Origin: Pseudomonas sp. BMS12
Lineage (GTDB): Bacteria > Pseudomonadota > Gammaproteobacteria > Pseudomonadales > Pseudomonadaceae
Length of the DNA: 64,000 bases
NCBI RefSeq assembly: GCF_001592875.1
Contig: NZ_LSOF01000030.1
Coordinates: 39,727-103,726 of the forward strand
Direction: 5' to 3'
Shown here: piece by piece, positions 40,240 through 49,383 of the stretch
Layout of the letters: each line of letters starts with the position of its first letter
How positions within the stretch are numbered: position 1 is the first letter of the stretch
Program-made: the position numbers and the translations under genes
Notes under the pieces: generated by a model
Told to the model about the DNA's origin: nothing
The model's database searches: none
What the model saw: the letters and a program-made list of their open reading frames with translations, nothing else

Positions 40240-42093
40240 TTAGAAATTGACGCCGACGCTGATCGACACGTAGTCGCGATCGCCGCGGGTGCCGTAGTCG
40301 CCGTCGATGTAGTCGGTGTACGCCAGGCTGGCGTTGTAGGTGTTGTTCAGCGAGGCATCCAGGCCGAGACTGATGGCCTTGGAGCCTTCGTTGAAGGCCG
40401 AGCCCTCGCCAGGGCCGTTGCCGTCCACGTCGTGCTGCCACGACAGGTTCGGACGCAGGTCGATGCCCGCTACCGCGTTCGGGTAGCTGAGGCTGGCGCG
40501 CATCCGGTAACCCCAGGAGAAACGGGTGAGGAAGCCGTCGTCATTACAGTGCTCGGGCGTCTTCGACAGCGCCGCGCAGTTGCCGCTGGCCAGCACACCG
40601 TTGCCGTAGGTGCCATTGCGTCCGTAGCGCGGACCGAAGGTGCCCTCCAGACCGCCGACCCAGGTGGCGCCGGCTTCGCCCACCAGCACCAGCTGGTCGG
40701 CACCGAGTACCTGGGCGAAGGAATGGGTTGCGGTGACCTGAGCCTGAGTGACTTCCTTGCGTCGGTAACCGTTGAACAGTGCGCTGTCCTGCGCCGGACG
40801 GATGCCCTCGGCCACCAGCGGCGAGCGCGCCGGGCTGTTCAGCAGCGACTGGATGACATCGGTACCGTTGAGCTGGATCGGCATGTTCGGCCGGTAGCTG
40901 ATCTCGCCCTGCAGGGCGGTGCCGGTATCCAGGTTGGTAGAGAACGACAGGCCGTACAGGCGGATGTCCTCGGGGTACTGGGCCACGTACTGCGAGGTGC
41001 CCAGGCGCAGCGCACCGACCAACGACTGACCGCTGGCGCTGCCGAGGAAGGCCGCGCAGTTGGCCAGTGGTACGCCGATATTGCTGCACAGCTGCGGAGC
41101 GAAGGTGGTGTTGGTGTAGTACGGGCTGCTGATGGTGCCCATATAGGGCAGGCGGCTGTGGTAGTTGGCCACGTAGGCACCGAACTCGGTGTCCAGCTCA
41201 GCGGCGAACCAGCGCAGCGACAGGCCCCACTGGCCGCCGTTGCGGGCATCCTGATCCTTGGCCCGGGGAATGCGGATGCCTTCGTCGCTGAGATTGACGC
41301 CGAACGGCGTGAGACCGGCGACAGCCGCCGGGTTGCCGGTCAGCACGCTGCCCACATCGAGGCCGTCGCAGCCATCGGCGAGGAAGTCGTTGCCGGAAAA
41401 GAAGGTGCCACAGTTGTCCAACTGGGTCTGCTCCCAGTCCAGTTGGTAGAAGAAGTCCCCAGACAGCGCATCGGTGAGGTTCTGCGAGACGTAGAACATA
41501 TTCACCGGCACCAGGCCTTCCTTGATCTCCGAGCCGGGCCGGCGTAGCGCCGACAGGTTGAACGGGTTGACCACGTTGAGGCCACCCTGAATGAAGGTGC
41601 TTTCGCCCCAGTTCACCACCTGCTGGCCGAGGCGCACCGAACCAGGCTGATCGGCGATGTCGTAGTTGTAGTAGACGAAGGCATCGAGCAGCTCCGCGCC
41701 GGCGGACTTCGCCGATACCTTGCGGTTGTTGTCCTCGACATCCTTGAAGCGCTGATCGCGATCACGCAGCACATAGTCGTACCAGTAGCTGCCGCGCAGG
41801 AACGCGCCGACATCACCATGACTGAGCTGCAGATCGTGGGAGCCCTTGAAGATGCCGGAGAAGGCATCGCCGGAGCGGAAGTTGCGGCGGCCATCGTCAC
41901 CGGTCGCACTGTAGAGCTGGTCCGGGTCGGGATTGGCAGTGGAAATGCTGGTGCCGATAGACAGCGAAGAATCGAGCTGTCCGTCGATTTCGCCGAGCTG
42001 AAAATCTACCGCCATGGCACTGCCGATCATGCAACTGAGGGGCAGCAGGAGATAAGGCGGCTTGAGCAAACCGTGCAGTTTGAATCTCATCAC
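40240..42093 (-). CDS. DUF1302 outer-membrane beta-barrel-like protein
   Basis: 617 residues. The signal peptide ends at SAMA, then VDFQLGEIDGQLDSSLSIGTS opens a long beta-rich protein; the C-terminus YVSISVGVNF ends in Phe, as in outer-membrane barrels. VRLGQQVVNWGESTFIQGG and the family length support DUF1302. It forms an operon with DUF1329 and may act as a channel for hydrophobic substrates. Confidence 0.88.
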   Translation of the reverse strand: MMRFKLHGLLKPPYLLLPLSCMIGSAMAVDFQLGEIDGQLDSSLSIGTSISTANPDPDQLYSATGDDGRRNFRSGDAFSGIFKGSHDLQLSHGDVGAFLRGSYWYDYVLRDRDQRFKDVEDNNRKVSAKSAGAELLDAFVYYNYDIADQPGSVRLGQQVVNWGESTFIQGGLNVVNPFNLSALRRPGSEIKEGLVPVNMFYVSQNLTDALSGDFFYQLDWEQTQLDNCGTFFSGNDFLADGCDGLDVGSVLTGNPAAVAGLTPFGVNLSDEGIRIPRAKDQDARNGGQWGLSLRWFAAELDTEFGAYVANYHSRLPYMGTISSPYYTNTTFAPQLCSNIGVPLANCAAFLGSASGQSLVGALRLGTSQYVAQYPEDIRLYGLSFSTNLDTGTALQGEISYRPNMPIQLNGTDVIQSLLNSPARSPLVAEGIRPAQDSALFNGYRRKEVTQAQVTATHSFAQVLGADQLVLVGEAGATWVGGLEGTFGPRYGRNGTYGNGVLASGNCAALSKTPEHCNDDGFLTRFSWGYRMRASLSYPNAVAGIDLRPNLSWQHDVDGNGPGEGSAFNEGSKAISLGLDASLNNTYNASLAYTDYIDGDYGTRGDRDYVSISVGVNF

Positions 42094-42398
42094 TCATTGT
42101 CCTCTTTGTTGTCGAGTGAGAATCGGATTGCACGTGCAGGAGCCAACAAGCGGGGTAATTCACAGGCAATGAAAACCCTGTCCCGCCCGAGGGCGAGAGC
42201 ATCTTCTTCGGCAGAATGGAGATTCCTACGGAGAGGGCTTTTTATTGGCGCTACTTGTTGTTCTGCACGGTAACGTGGTGTTGCGAACACTCCCTTCGTA
42301 CTGGTGTTTCAGGGATACTAGGGGGCCTAAAAAAGCCCCACAAATAGTGTCTTCGGATAGATGCCATAACGCTTCGGCATGGCCTGAGAGAGAGCCCA
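42094..42398. promoter_or_regulatory. Divergent DUF1302 / LysR control region
   Basis: A perfect palindrome TGCACGTGCA lies at 42129-42138, 36 bases before the DUF1302 start. A small GC stem (GGGGGCC...GCCCC) near 42320-42341 precedes the LysR gene. The LysR protein probably acts here; no certain -35/-10 was picked. Confidence 0.45.
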
Positions 42399-43370
42399 AT
42401 GACCCTCAAGCAGCTCCGTTATCTGATCGCCATCGCCGAGGCCGGCAGCTTCTCCGCGGCCGCTCGCCGGGCGTTCATCGCTCAGCCGGCACTGAGCCGG
42501 CAGATCGGTCTGCTGGAGAGCGAGCTGGAGATGCAACTGCTGGAGCGCCAGCACGACGGCGTGGCGCTGACCGATGCCGGACGGCGCCTCTACGAGGTGG
42601 CGCGCTCGGTGGTACAGAAGCTCGATTCAGTGAAAGACGAGTTGACCTCGACCCGTGGCGATCCCAGGGGGCACGTGTCCATCTCGATCCCGGCTACTGC
42701 CTCGGCACTGCTGTTGCCAGAGATCATCGCGCGGGCCACGGAGAAGTTTCCCAGCATCACCCTCACCGTGTGCGACGGACTGACCCGTGAGGGCGGCCAG
42801 GCCATCGAGCTGGGCAAGGTGGATTTCGGCGTGGTGCCCAATGCCGAAGAGCTGGACCACGTGATGGCCGAACCGATCTTCACCGAGGATCTGTACTGGG
42901 TCGGCGAGGCCTCTGGCGTCCAGCACGGCGCGCCGATCAGCCTGGCCGAAGCGGGTGCCACACGCCTGGTGATGGCGCCGCGGGCGCTGCACCTGCGCCG
43001 CCGTATCGAGCAGGCGGCGATGGAGGCGGGCGTGGTGCTCAATGTGGCCTACGAGCAGCAGTCGGCACCGGGTATCGCTAGCCTGGTGCGCAGCGGGTTG
43101 GCGGCGACCATCTGCAACTGGCCACCGCTGGAGGAGCTGTATCAGCCGACTGCGGCGCGGCTGATCATCGAGCCGCGTATCACTCGCACCGTGTCCATCG
43201 CCTACTCGGTGCACAAGCCGCTGTCGTTCGCCGCCTCATGCATGCGCGACCTGGTGCGCGGCATCCTGCTGGATGCGGTACACACAGGTCGCTGGCGCGG
43301 CAGCCTGATCGAGCGCAGCGCCGAAGGTGAGGATCAGGCGCGCGAGGCGAGTGCCGGCGCATCCTCCTGA
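42399..43370 (+). CDS. LysR-family transcriptional regulator
   Basis: 323 residues. The N-terminal winged HTH (MTLKQLRYLIAIAEAGSFSAAARR, AQPALSRQIGLLE) is followed by a periplasmic-binding-protein-like effector domain (VSISIPATASALLLPEIIAR, DFGVVPNAEELDHVMAEP). It is divergent from DUF1302-DUF1329, and its last 37 bases overlap the convergent MFS gene. It probably controls the surrounding catabolic genes. Confidence 0.9.
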   Translation: MTLKQLRYLIAIAEAGSFSAAARRAFIAQPALSRQIGLLESELEMQLLERQHDGVALTDAGRRLYEVARSVVQKLDSVKDELTSTRGDPRGHVSISIPATASALLLPEIIARATEKFPSITLTVCDGLTREGGQAIELGKVDFGVVPNAEELDHVMAEPIFTEDLYWVGEASGVQHGAPISLAEAGATRLVMAPRALHLRRRIEQAAMEAGVVLNVAYEQQSAPGIASLVRSGLAATICNWPPLEELYQPTAARLIIEPRITRTVSIAYSVHKPLSFAASCMRDLVRGILLDAVHTGRWRGSLIERSAEGEDQAREASAGASS

Positions 43371-44632
43371 GCCAGGCGCTCGCAGGAGCGCTGCGGGTTC
43401 ATCGCCACCAGACCGATCAGACCCGCCATCACCATCACGATGCCGCACACCATGAAACCCTGGGCGTAGCCGTCCGGATGGTTGGCACCGGCGCCGTTCA
43501 CCAGCAGACCGGTGATCACCGGCGCCGACAGGCCGGCCAGCGAGGCCACCGCATTGCCGATGGCCAGGATGCCACCGCGCTGGCTGCTAGGCGTGAACTC
43601 GGCGAGCATCGCCGGCCCCACCGAGTACATCACCAGGGCCAGGCCACCGCTGAGGGTGAGGGCGATGATACGGGTGGTCACCGACAACTCGGTGAGCATC
43701 AGCGAGGCGGAGAACAGCCCGCCGGCAATCAGACAGACCGAGACGAAGGCGCCACGAGCCAGGCGCGAAGGCACGCCACGACGCATCAGGCGCTGCGACA
43801 GCCAGGCCATGAGCAGGCTCAGCGGTGTGGTGACGACGACGAACATGACGAACATGTGGCCGGTTCTTAGCGGGTCGAGACCGAGGCCGATTTCCAGGTA
43901 ACTGGGTACCCAGGTCAGGGTCAGAGCCAGTGACCAGTTGGCGGCAAAATGGCAGGCGTAGTTGCCGAGCACGCTGCTGTCGCCGAGCAGGCGTCGGTAG
44001 GGCACGCGACGGCTGTCGCTGGCCAACTGGCCACTGCGCAGGTTGTCGAGCGTACCTTCGCGCCCCAGCAGCAGCCACAGCGTGCACCACACAAGACCGA
44101 TGGCGGCGAGCACGGCGAAGTTGGTGCGCCAGCCATAGTTCAAGCTGATCCAGGGGATCATTGCGCCAGCCACCAGCAGGCCCATGGCGCTACCGGAGTG
44201 CAGCAGCGCCACCGGCAGGCTACGACGGTCGTCCGGGAACCATTTGTACAGCGCGTGGGTGGCCACTGGCGAAGCTGGGCCCTCGCCGATACCGAGCAGC
44301 ACCCGGCAGGCGACGATCATCCACAGCGAACTGGCGAACAGCATGGGCAACTGGATCAATGCCCAGAACAGGCCCATGCCCAGCAGCAGGGTACGAGTCG
44401 GGCGGCGATTGGCGAGGAAGCCCCCCACTACCGCGGAAATGGCGAACAGCCAGTGCAGGGCGCCACCGATCAGGCCGAACTCGGTTGGCGTCAGGCCCAG
44501 CTCCTGGGTCATGGGCACGCCGACCAGGCCGATCACCACCTTGTCGAGGAAGTTGACCAGCATCATGAAGGCCAGCAGGAAGGCAATGGTCCAGGCGCTG
44601 CGCGGACGGAAGCCCGTTTCTTCTCGGGTCAT
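43334..44632 (-). CDS. MFS transporter (ACS/anion-cation symporter type)
   Basis: 432 residues from MTREETGFRPRSAWT (ATG 44632), with 12 membrane helices. The frame extends upstream, but those residues (from 44773) come from the MITE-like element and are unlikely to be coding. NFLDKVVIGLVGVPMTQELG and VLLGIGEGPASPVATHALYKWF are typical of the ACS family, which imports organic acids. The 3' end overlaps the LysR gene. Confidence 0.88.
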   Translation of the reverse strand: MTREETGFRPRSAWTIAFLLAFMMLVNFLDKVVIGLVGVPMTQELGLTPTEFGLIGGALHWLFAISAVVGGFLANRRPTRTLLLGMGLFWALIQLPMLFASSLWMIVACRVLLGIGEGPASPVATHALYKWFPDDRRSLPVALLHSGSAMGLLVAGAMIPWISLNYGWRTNFAVLAAIGLVWCTLWLLLGREGTLDNLRSGQLASDSRRVPYRRLLGDSSVLGNYACHFAANWSLALTLTWVPSYLEIGLGLDPLRTGHMFVMFVVVTTPLSLLMAWLSQRLMRRGVPSRLARGAFVSVCLIAGGLFSASLMLTELSVTTRIIALTLSGGLALVMYSVGPAMLAEFTPSSQRGGILAIGNAVASLAGLSAPVITGLLVNGAGANHPDGYAQGFMVCGIVMVMAGLIGLVAMNPQRSCERLAQEDAPALASRA

Positions 44633-44700
44633 GGGAAATGCTCTCTTGTTGTTGTGAGCCCCCGTCCGGCTTCCCTGGCAGACGGAGTACGACAGTGGCC

Positions 44701-44860
44701 TTAGAACCTGCTCACGATCTGCTGCGCGTCGGAAAAACTGTGTAAAAGTGACTTCGGAATGCTCATTTACCACTTGTAAACTCGAATGCGAGCCCAGTCC
44801 GTTCCTCAGCCACTTCTGCCTTGTTTTCCTCTAGCTCGCGACATCGTGAACGGGTTCTTA
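44701..44860. repeat. MITE-like palindromic element, copy B
   Basis: A 160-base element with inverted ends (TTAGAACCTGCTCACGATCT at the left; the reverse of ATCGTGAACGGGTTCTTA at the right) and the inner blocks of copy A (CTGCTGCGCGTCGG, TGCTCATTTAC, TTGTAAAC, CTAGCTCGCGA). Its right end supplies the TAA stop of the acyl-CoA dehydrogenase gene. Confidence 0.75.
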
Positions 44861-46021
44861 GGCGGGCAGCAGAATGCCTTTGGCGATGGTGTTGCGCTGG
44901 ATCTCGCTGGTACCGGTCAGGATGCGCATCATGCGGCTCGCACGGAACAACCATTCGACCGGATGGCCCTTGATCAGCCCGGCTCCACCGTGGATCTGCA
45001 CCGCCCGGTCGGCAATGCGGAAGGCGGTTTCCGAGGCGTACAGCTTGCACATCGGCGCCTGCACCTTGATATCGCCGCCGGCGTCGTTGTTCGCCGCAGT
45101 GGCGTACATCATGCTGCGCGCGGCGTATAGTTCGGTGGCCATGTCGGCGAGCATGTGATTGATCGACTGGAACATCGCGATCGGCTGGCCGAACTGCTTG
45201 CGGGTGCGGGCATAGTCCAGCGACAGGTTCAGCGCCAGGCCGGCCATGCCGAGCATGGTCGGGCAGTGCAGCAGGCGGTTGAGCGTGATGCGACCCATGG
45301 CCAACTTGAAGCCGGCGCCCTCGTCACCGATGCGGTTTTGCAGCGGTATGCGGACATCATCCAGGAGGATGTTGCCATGGGCACCACCACCGGACATCAC
45401 TGAGTAGTCGCTGTCAACGCTGACGCCTGGTGCATGCAGGTCGACGAAGAACGCCGAGATGCCGCGCGGGCCCAGCTCCGGATTGGTGACCGCCAGCAGT
45501 ACGGCGAGGTCGGCGTAGGGCGCACCGGAGATGTAGCGCTTGGCGCCGCTCAGCACGTAGTGATCGCCAGCATGACGCGCCTCGGTGCCGATGGCGGTGG
45601 CGTCGGAGCCGGCCTCGGCTTCGGTCAGTGCGAAGCAAACGGCCTTCTCTGCGCGGCAGATCGGCCCCAGGAATTTCTCTACCTGATAATCACTGGCGAC
45701 CTTGAACAGGTGGCCGACCCGGGGCGGGCCGGACAGCTCGCCAAGCACATGGGGCGCCAGCGGTGAGCCGGTGAGCACCACCGCTTCCTTCAGTGCGCAG
45801 AGATCTGCAACACCGAGACCGGCGCCACCCAGGCTCTCCGGCAACATGGCGTTGTAGAAGCCCAGTTCGCAAGAGCGTTTCCAGATGTCACGTAGCAGGG
45901 GCCTGGCGACCGGTTCGCCCCAGACGATGCCTTCGCGCTTGGCCAGTGGGTCGAGTTCATCGCGGACGAAGGCATTGATGCCTTCGATCAGGTGAGCAGC
46001 CTTTTCACTTGGGTTGATCAT
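44858..46021 (-). CDS. Acyl-CoA dehydrogenase
   Basis: 387 residues, normal length. CFALTEAEAGSDATAIGTEA (flavin/substrate loop), ARTRKQFGQPIAMFQSINHMLADM and VQIHGGAGLIKGHPVEWLFR are family motifs. It begins 10 bases after the acyl-CoA ligase stop, forming an activation/oxidation pair for an acid that the cluster imports. The substrate is not evident. Confidence 0.92.
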   Translation of the reverse strand: MINPSEKAAHLIEGINAFVRDELDPLAKREGIVWGEPVARPLLRDIWKRSCELGFYNAMLPESLGGAGLGVADLCALKEAVVLTGSPLAPHVLGELSGPPRVGHLFKVASDYQVEKFLGPICRAEKAVCFALTEAEAGSDATAIGTEARHAGDHYVLSGAKRYISGAPYADLAVLLAVTNPELGPRGISAFFVDLHAPGVSVDSDYSVMSGGGAHGNILLDDVRIPLQNRIGDEGAGFKLAMGRITLNRLLHCPTMLGMAGLALNLSLDYARTRKQFGQPIAMFQSINHMLADMATELYAARSMMYATAANNDAGGDIKVQAPMCKLYASETAFRIADRAVQIHGGAGLIKGHPVEWLFRASRMMRILTGTSEIQRNTIAKGILLPA

Positions 46022-46031
46022 GTTCGTCTCC

Positions 46032-47579
46032 TCAGATGCGCCTTTCGCTGTTCTGCCAGTACGCTTCGCGGATCAGGCGACGCACGACCTTGCCGTTGGG
46101 GTTCTTCGGCAGCTCCTGAACGAAGTCCACCGCGCGCGGTTTCTTGAAACCAGCCAGGGTGCGCCCGCAGTGCTCGATGATGGCTTCGGCGCTGAGCGTC
46201 TCGCCAGGCTTGAGCACCACCACCGCGCGGATCGCTTCGCCCCACTGTTCGTCGGGTACGCCAACCACCGCCGCCTCGAATATCTGCGGCAAGGCGTAGA
46301 GCACCTGCTCGACCTCGGTCGGGTAGACGTTGAAGCCACCGGAAATGATCATTTCCTTCTTGCGGTCGACGATGAACACGTAACCACGCTCGTCCACCGT
46401 GGCTAGGTCACCGGTGAGGTAGTAGCCATCGCGCATCACCTCGGCGGTCAGCTCCGGCGCCTGCCAATAGCCCTGCATGATGTCCGGCCCCTTGACCACG
46501 ATCTCGCCGATCTCGCCGGGCTGTACGTCTTCGAACTGTTCGTTGACCACGCGCAGGTCGGTCTCGAAGTAACAGCGCCCACAGGAGGCCAGGCGGCGAG
46601 TGTCGTCGCCTTCGACCAAATGGTCCTGCTCGGTCAGCACGGTGACCAGTGAGCAGGTTTCTCCGGCGCCATACCCCTGAACCAGGATGGGTCCGAACAG
46701 CGCAATGGCGCGTTTGACCAGTGCCGGCGCCATCGGCGCAGCGCCGTACATCACCAGGCGCAAGCTGGAGAGGTCGAAGCCCTCGACCCCGGGAAAGTTC
46801 ACCAGGCGATTGATCATCGCCGGTACCAGGAACAGGCGGGTAACGCGCTCGCGCTCGATGGCCTCCAGCAACAGGCGATCGTCGTAGCGCTCCAGCAGCA
46901 GGTTGCAGGCGCCGACGGCCAGCAGCGGCATGATCTGCATGCCGCTGGCGTGGGTGATCGGTCCGACATGGGCCATCACATCGCCGGGGACGGCGCGACG
47001 GGTCGGGCTGGCGATGCTCTTGCGGATCAGCGCCTTGCGATTGCCGAAGCTGAGCATGGCGGCCTTGAGCACACCGGAGCTGCCAGAGGTGTAGTGCAGC
47101 ACGGCCAGGGCGTCGTCGGCCGGGTCACTGTGCACCGGTACTTCGTTGCCGCGTTCCAGCACGGCGGCGTAGCTGGCGTCACCGGCTTCGTCGTCGAGCG
47201 AGACGATCCAGCGCAGGCGTGGGACTTCAACGCGGCGCGCATGCAGTGCGGCAGCGAAGCGGCCGTCGGCGATCACCGCCTGGCTGTGGGAGTCGTTGAG
47301 CACCTGGATGATTTCGTCCAGGGACAGGCGGGCGTTGATCGGCACCTTGACCATGGCCGACTTGTAGAAGGCGATTTCCGCCTCCACCAGCTCGACGCGG
47401 TTGAGAGCGAGGATCGCCACATGGGCGCCGGGCTCCAGCCCCAGGGCCAGCAGGCCTGAGGCCAAGCGATTGGTACGGCGCTCGAGCTGAGCGAAAGTAA
47501 TGCGTTGCCGAGCGTCGACCAAAGCCTCGTGTTCGGGCCAGTACAGCGCGCTGCGGCTGATGATCTTTCCTAGGTTCAC
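46032..47579 (-). CDS. Acyl-CoA synthetase (AMP-forming, FadD3-like)
   Basis: 515 residues. P-loop-like LHYTSGSSGVLKAAML, GYGAGETCSLVTVL (A5-type), YYLTGDLATVDERGYVFIVDRKKEMI and the catalytic Lys in NPNGKVVRR. It activates a carboxylic acid to its CoA thioester for the neighbouring acyl-CoA dehydrogenase. Branched or ring-bearing acids are as likely as straight fatty acids. Confidence 0.92.
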   Translation of the reverse strand: MNLGKIISRSALYWPEHEALVDARQRITFAQLERRTNRLASGLLALGLEPGAHVAILALNRVELVEAEIAFYKSAMVKVPINARLSLDEIIQVLNDSHSQAVIADGRFAAALHARRVEVPRLRWIVSLDDEAGDASYAAVLERGNEVPVHSDPADDALAVLHYTSGSSGVLKAAMLSFGNRKALIRKSIASPTRRAVPGDVMAHVGPITHASGMQIMPLLAVGACNLLLERYDDRLLLEAIERERVTRLFLVPAMINRLVNFPGVEGFDLSSLRLVMYGAAPMAPALVKRAIALFGPILVQGYGAGETCSLVTVLTEQDHLVEGDDTRRLASCGRCYFETDLRVVNEQFEDVQPGEIGEIVVKGPDIMQGYWQAPELTAEVMRDGYYLTGDLATVDERGYVFIVDRKKEMIISGGFNVYPTEVEQVLYALPQIFEAAVVGVPDEQWGEAIRAVVVLKPGETLSAEAIIEHCGRTLAGFKKPRAVDFVQELPKNPNGKVVRRLIREAYWQNSERRI

Positions 47580-48020
47580 GTTGTTGTTCTCATCGGCAGT
47601 ACAAGTGCGCCGATGCTATCCGCGGCCCCTCGGACGCAAGAAATACAACAGTACGATGCAAGCCATGCCGTTTAGGAATAGGCCAGTTAAATCGCGTGCT
47701 CGATCTGCGTATAGGTCAATGTCTGCTTCTGGCCGAGGTTGTGTAGAAACGTTTTCGAGCCGGCCTGATGGTCTGAGTCGGAACAAAAAACGCATTCCTA
47801 CGCAAATTCAGGTCTGCTGACTGACCAAGCTGCTGCAGATTTTTAGTAGCAGCGCAGACTCCAAAGCGGCGCCTGCGTTTTTACATAGCCTGGGCCGGAA
47901 GGGGGCACTTACACGCGCTGCTTGTGGCTGGCTCGCGCACCAGGCAGTGCTGCGCGAAGTCGCCCTCAGTCACACGGGTAGTGCATCTGGCGTTGAGCGC
48001 GGTTAGTAGCCTTAAGGCAA
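47580..48020. other. Intergenic region upstream of the acyl-CoA ligase
   Basis: About 440 bases with no supported gene or repeat; it presumably holds the promoter of the ligase-dehydrogenase pair. Confidence 0.45.
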
Positions 48021-48024
48021 AAGA

Positions 48025-48068
48025 GACGGCCCCACCTCCGTTAATTGATTGACGGTGGTGGGGCCGTC
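48025..48068 (-). terminator. Strong terminator of tsx-like gene 2
   Basis: GACGGCCCCACC and GGTGGGGCCGTC form perfect 12-base arms, with an inner CCGT/ACGG pair; the minus strand continues with a T-rich TCTTTT. Confidence 0.88.
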
Positions 48069-48086
48069 TTGCACTGCGTCAGCGCA

Positions 48087-48884
48087 TCAGAAGTGCGCTT
48101 TCAACAGCAGGCTGATGGCGCTCTGGTCGGTGGGGAAGCCTTTGCTGTCCTCGATGCCGTACTTGTCCGACCAGTAGTCGTACTCCACGCCGGCATAGAA
48201 GGTCTTCGCCTGGCCGCCGAAGGCCTTGCCCATGTCGTACTTGATCTGCGGGTTGAAGTGCAGGCTGCTGGCGACATAGTCGGAGGTGCCCTTGGTGCCG
48301 ACATCGTTGACGAACCATTCCAGGTAGCCGTCGAAGAGGATGTCCGAAGGGCCGAGGGGAATGGTCATGGCCCAGGTCGGGTTGATCTGCCACTGCCCCG
48401 AGGCCTTGCCGGTGATGCCGTCGGGTTTGCGGTAGTAGGTGTTCAACGAGAAACGGTCGAAGCCGGGGATGGTCAGGTCGAGCGCCGGGCCGAGCAGGTA
48501 CTTGCGGTTGCGGTCCTTGCCGCGCTCGTAGGTGGCGGCGATCAGTACATCCTTGATCGGCCCCCAGGCCAGTTTGCTATCGCTGATCTTGCCCAGCGAC
48601 AGGCGCGGCGAGAACTCGCCGTAGTAGCTGTAACCATCGCTGCCGTGCTCGCCATTGACCCACTTGTTGTCGACGAACAAGAACACGTCGCCCCAGCTCC
48701 AGCCGCTGGCGTGTTCGAAGGTGATGGTCTGCTGGGTCTTGCCGTCGACCTTGTAGTCGGTGCCGTTGAGGTAGCTCAGGCTGCTGTCGCTCCACAGCAG
48801 CATGTCGGCTTGGGCCGCCAGCGGCAGGGCGCTCAGCGCGAACGCCAAGGATGAGGTTGTTTTGAGCAAGGCAAATCGGGTCAT
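48087..48884 (-). CDS. Outer-membrane channel of the Tsx/OmpK family (nucleoside-specific), copy 2
   Basis: 265 residues from MTRFALLKTTSSLAF (ATG 48884), with a signal peptide ending at AAQA. TITFEHASGWSWGDVFLFVD and the C-terminal SAISLLLKAHF match copy 1 (14973-15764). The open frame reaches into the leader but has no initiation site there. A sigma-54-type promoter and the conserved leader RNA precede it, identical in layout to the NMT1/Rieske operon, so it is probably the outer-membrane entry for the same ligand class. Confidence 0.88.
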   Translation of the reverse strand: MTRFALLKTTSSLAFALSALPLAAQADMLLWSDSSLSYLNGTDYKVDGKTQQTITFEHASGWSWGDVFLFVDNKWVNGEHGSDGYSYYGEFSPRLSLGKISDSKLAWGPIKDVLIAATYERGKDRNRKYLLGPALDLTIPGFDRFSLNTYYRKPDGITGKASGQWQINPTWAMTIPLGPSDILFDGYLEWFVNDVGTKGTSDYVASSLHFNPQIKYDMGKAFGGQAKTFYAGVEYDYWSDKYGIEDSKGFPTDQSAISLLLKAHF

Positions 48885-48970
48885 GGCTATTCCTTGTAAT
48901 CGGTCGGTATCCAGTGCCGCCGCAATGGCTGGCGTTGGGGAACTCCGGCAAGGGAATAGCGCAGGAACAT

Positions 48971-49088
48971 GCCTCTTTCGCCCGGCGCAAATGCCAGGTT
49001 CGAACACCCTTGCCGGGTGTGCGGCCAGGGCCGCAAGAGCAATGTCCCGCGTCGATCAGTACGGCTCGACGCTAACAGCTTCTACTCG
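48971..49088 (-). ncRNA. Conserved structured 5' leader, copy 2 (candidate purine-sensing riboswitch)
   Basis: The minus-strand partner of 27778-27902. Hairpin stems are GCGTCGA/TCGACGC, GCGGCC/GGCCGC and CACCC/GGGTG; the first two have different bases from copy 1 but pair as well. The block GCGGGACATTGCTCTTG is unchanged. It lies about 50 bases from the -12 element, as in copy 1 (51), and ends 87 bases before the tsx-2 start. Confidence 0.65.
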
Positions 49089-49099
49089 ATGATTACCTA

Positions 49100-49114
49100 G
49101 CAGCAGGCGTGCCA
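49100..49114 (-). promoter_or_regulatory. Sigma-54-type promoter for tsx-like gene 2
   Basis: The minus strand reads TGGCACGCCTGCTGC, with a perfect TGGCACG -24 element and CTGC at -12. The predicted start is at the first base of the conserved leader. Confidence 0.75.
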
Positions 49115-49383
49115 GTTTGGAAGGTTGTACACAGAATCTGTTTTTGATTGTGGCGGTTTTGCGGATGCGGTGCTTCGGCCTGTCTAGTTCGAGGTATACG
49201 TCGCATCGCCCATGATCCGACGCGGCGATATTGACGGGCGTCGCTGGGTGGTTTGAAAGATCGTTGGCGAGGTGCGGCGGAGCAAGGCGCTTGAAAGGGT
49301 GCGTCTGTGCACCATTTCTGTCCTGATTGTTGCGACTCGTCGCTCGATAATGTTCACCGCCAGGCCGTCGTGTGCGGCCATGC

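Noticed and set aside
44633..44773. N-terminal extension of the MFS protein
   Set aside because: It runs into the MITE-like element; MTREETGFRP at 44632 is a normal family start.
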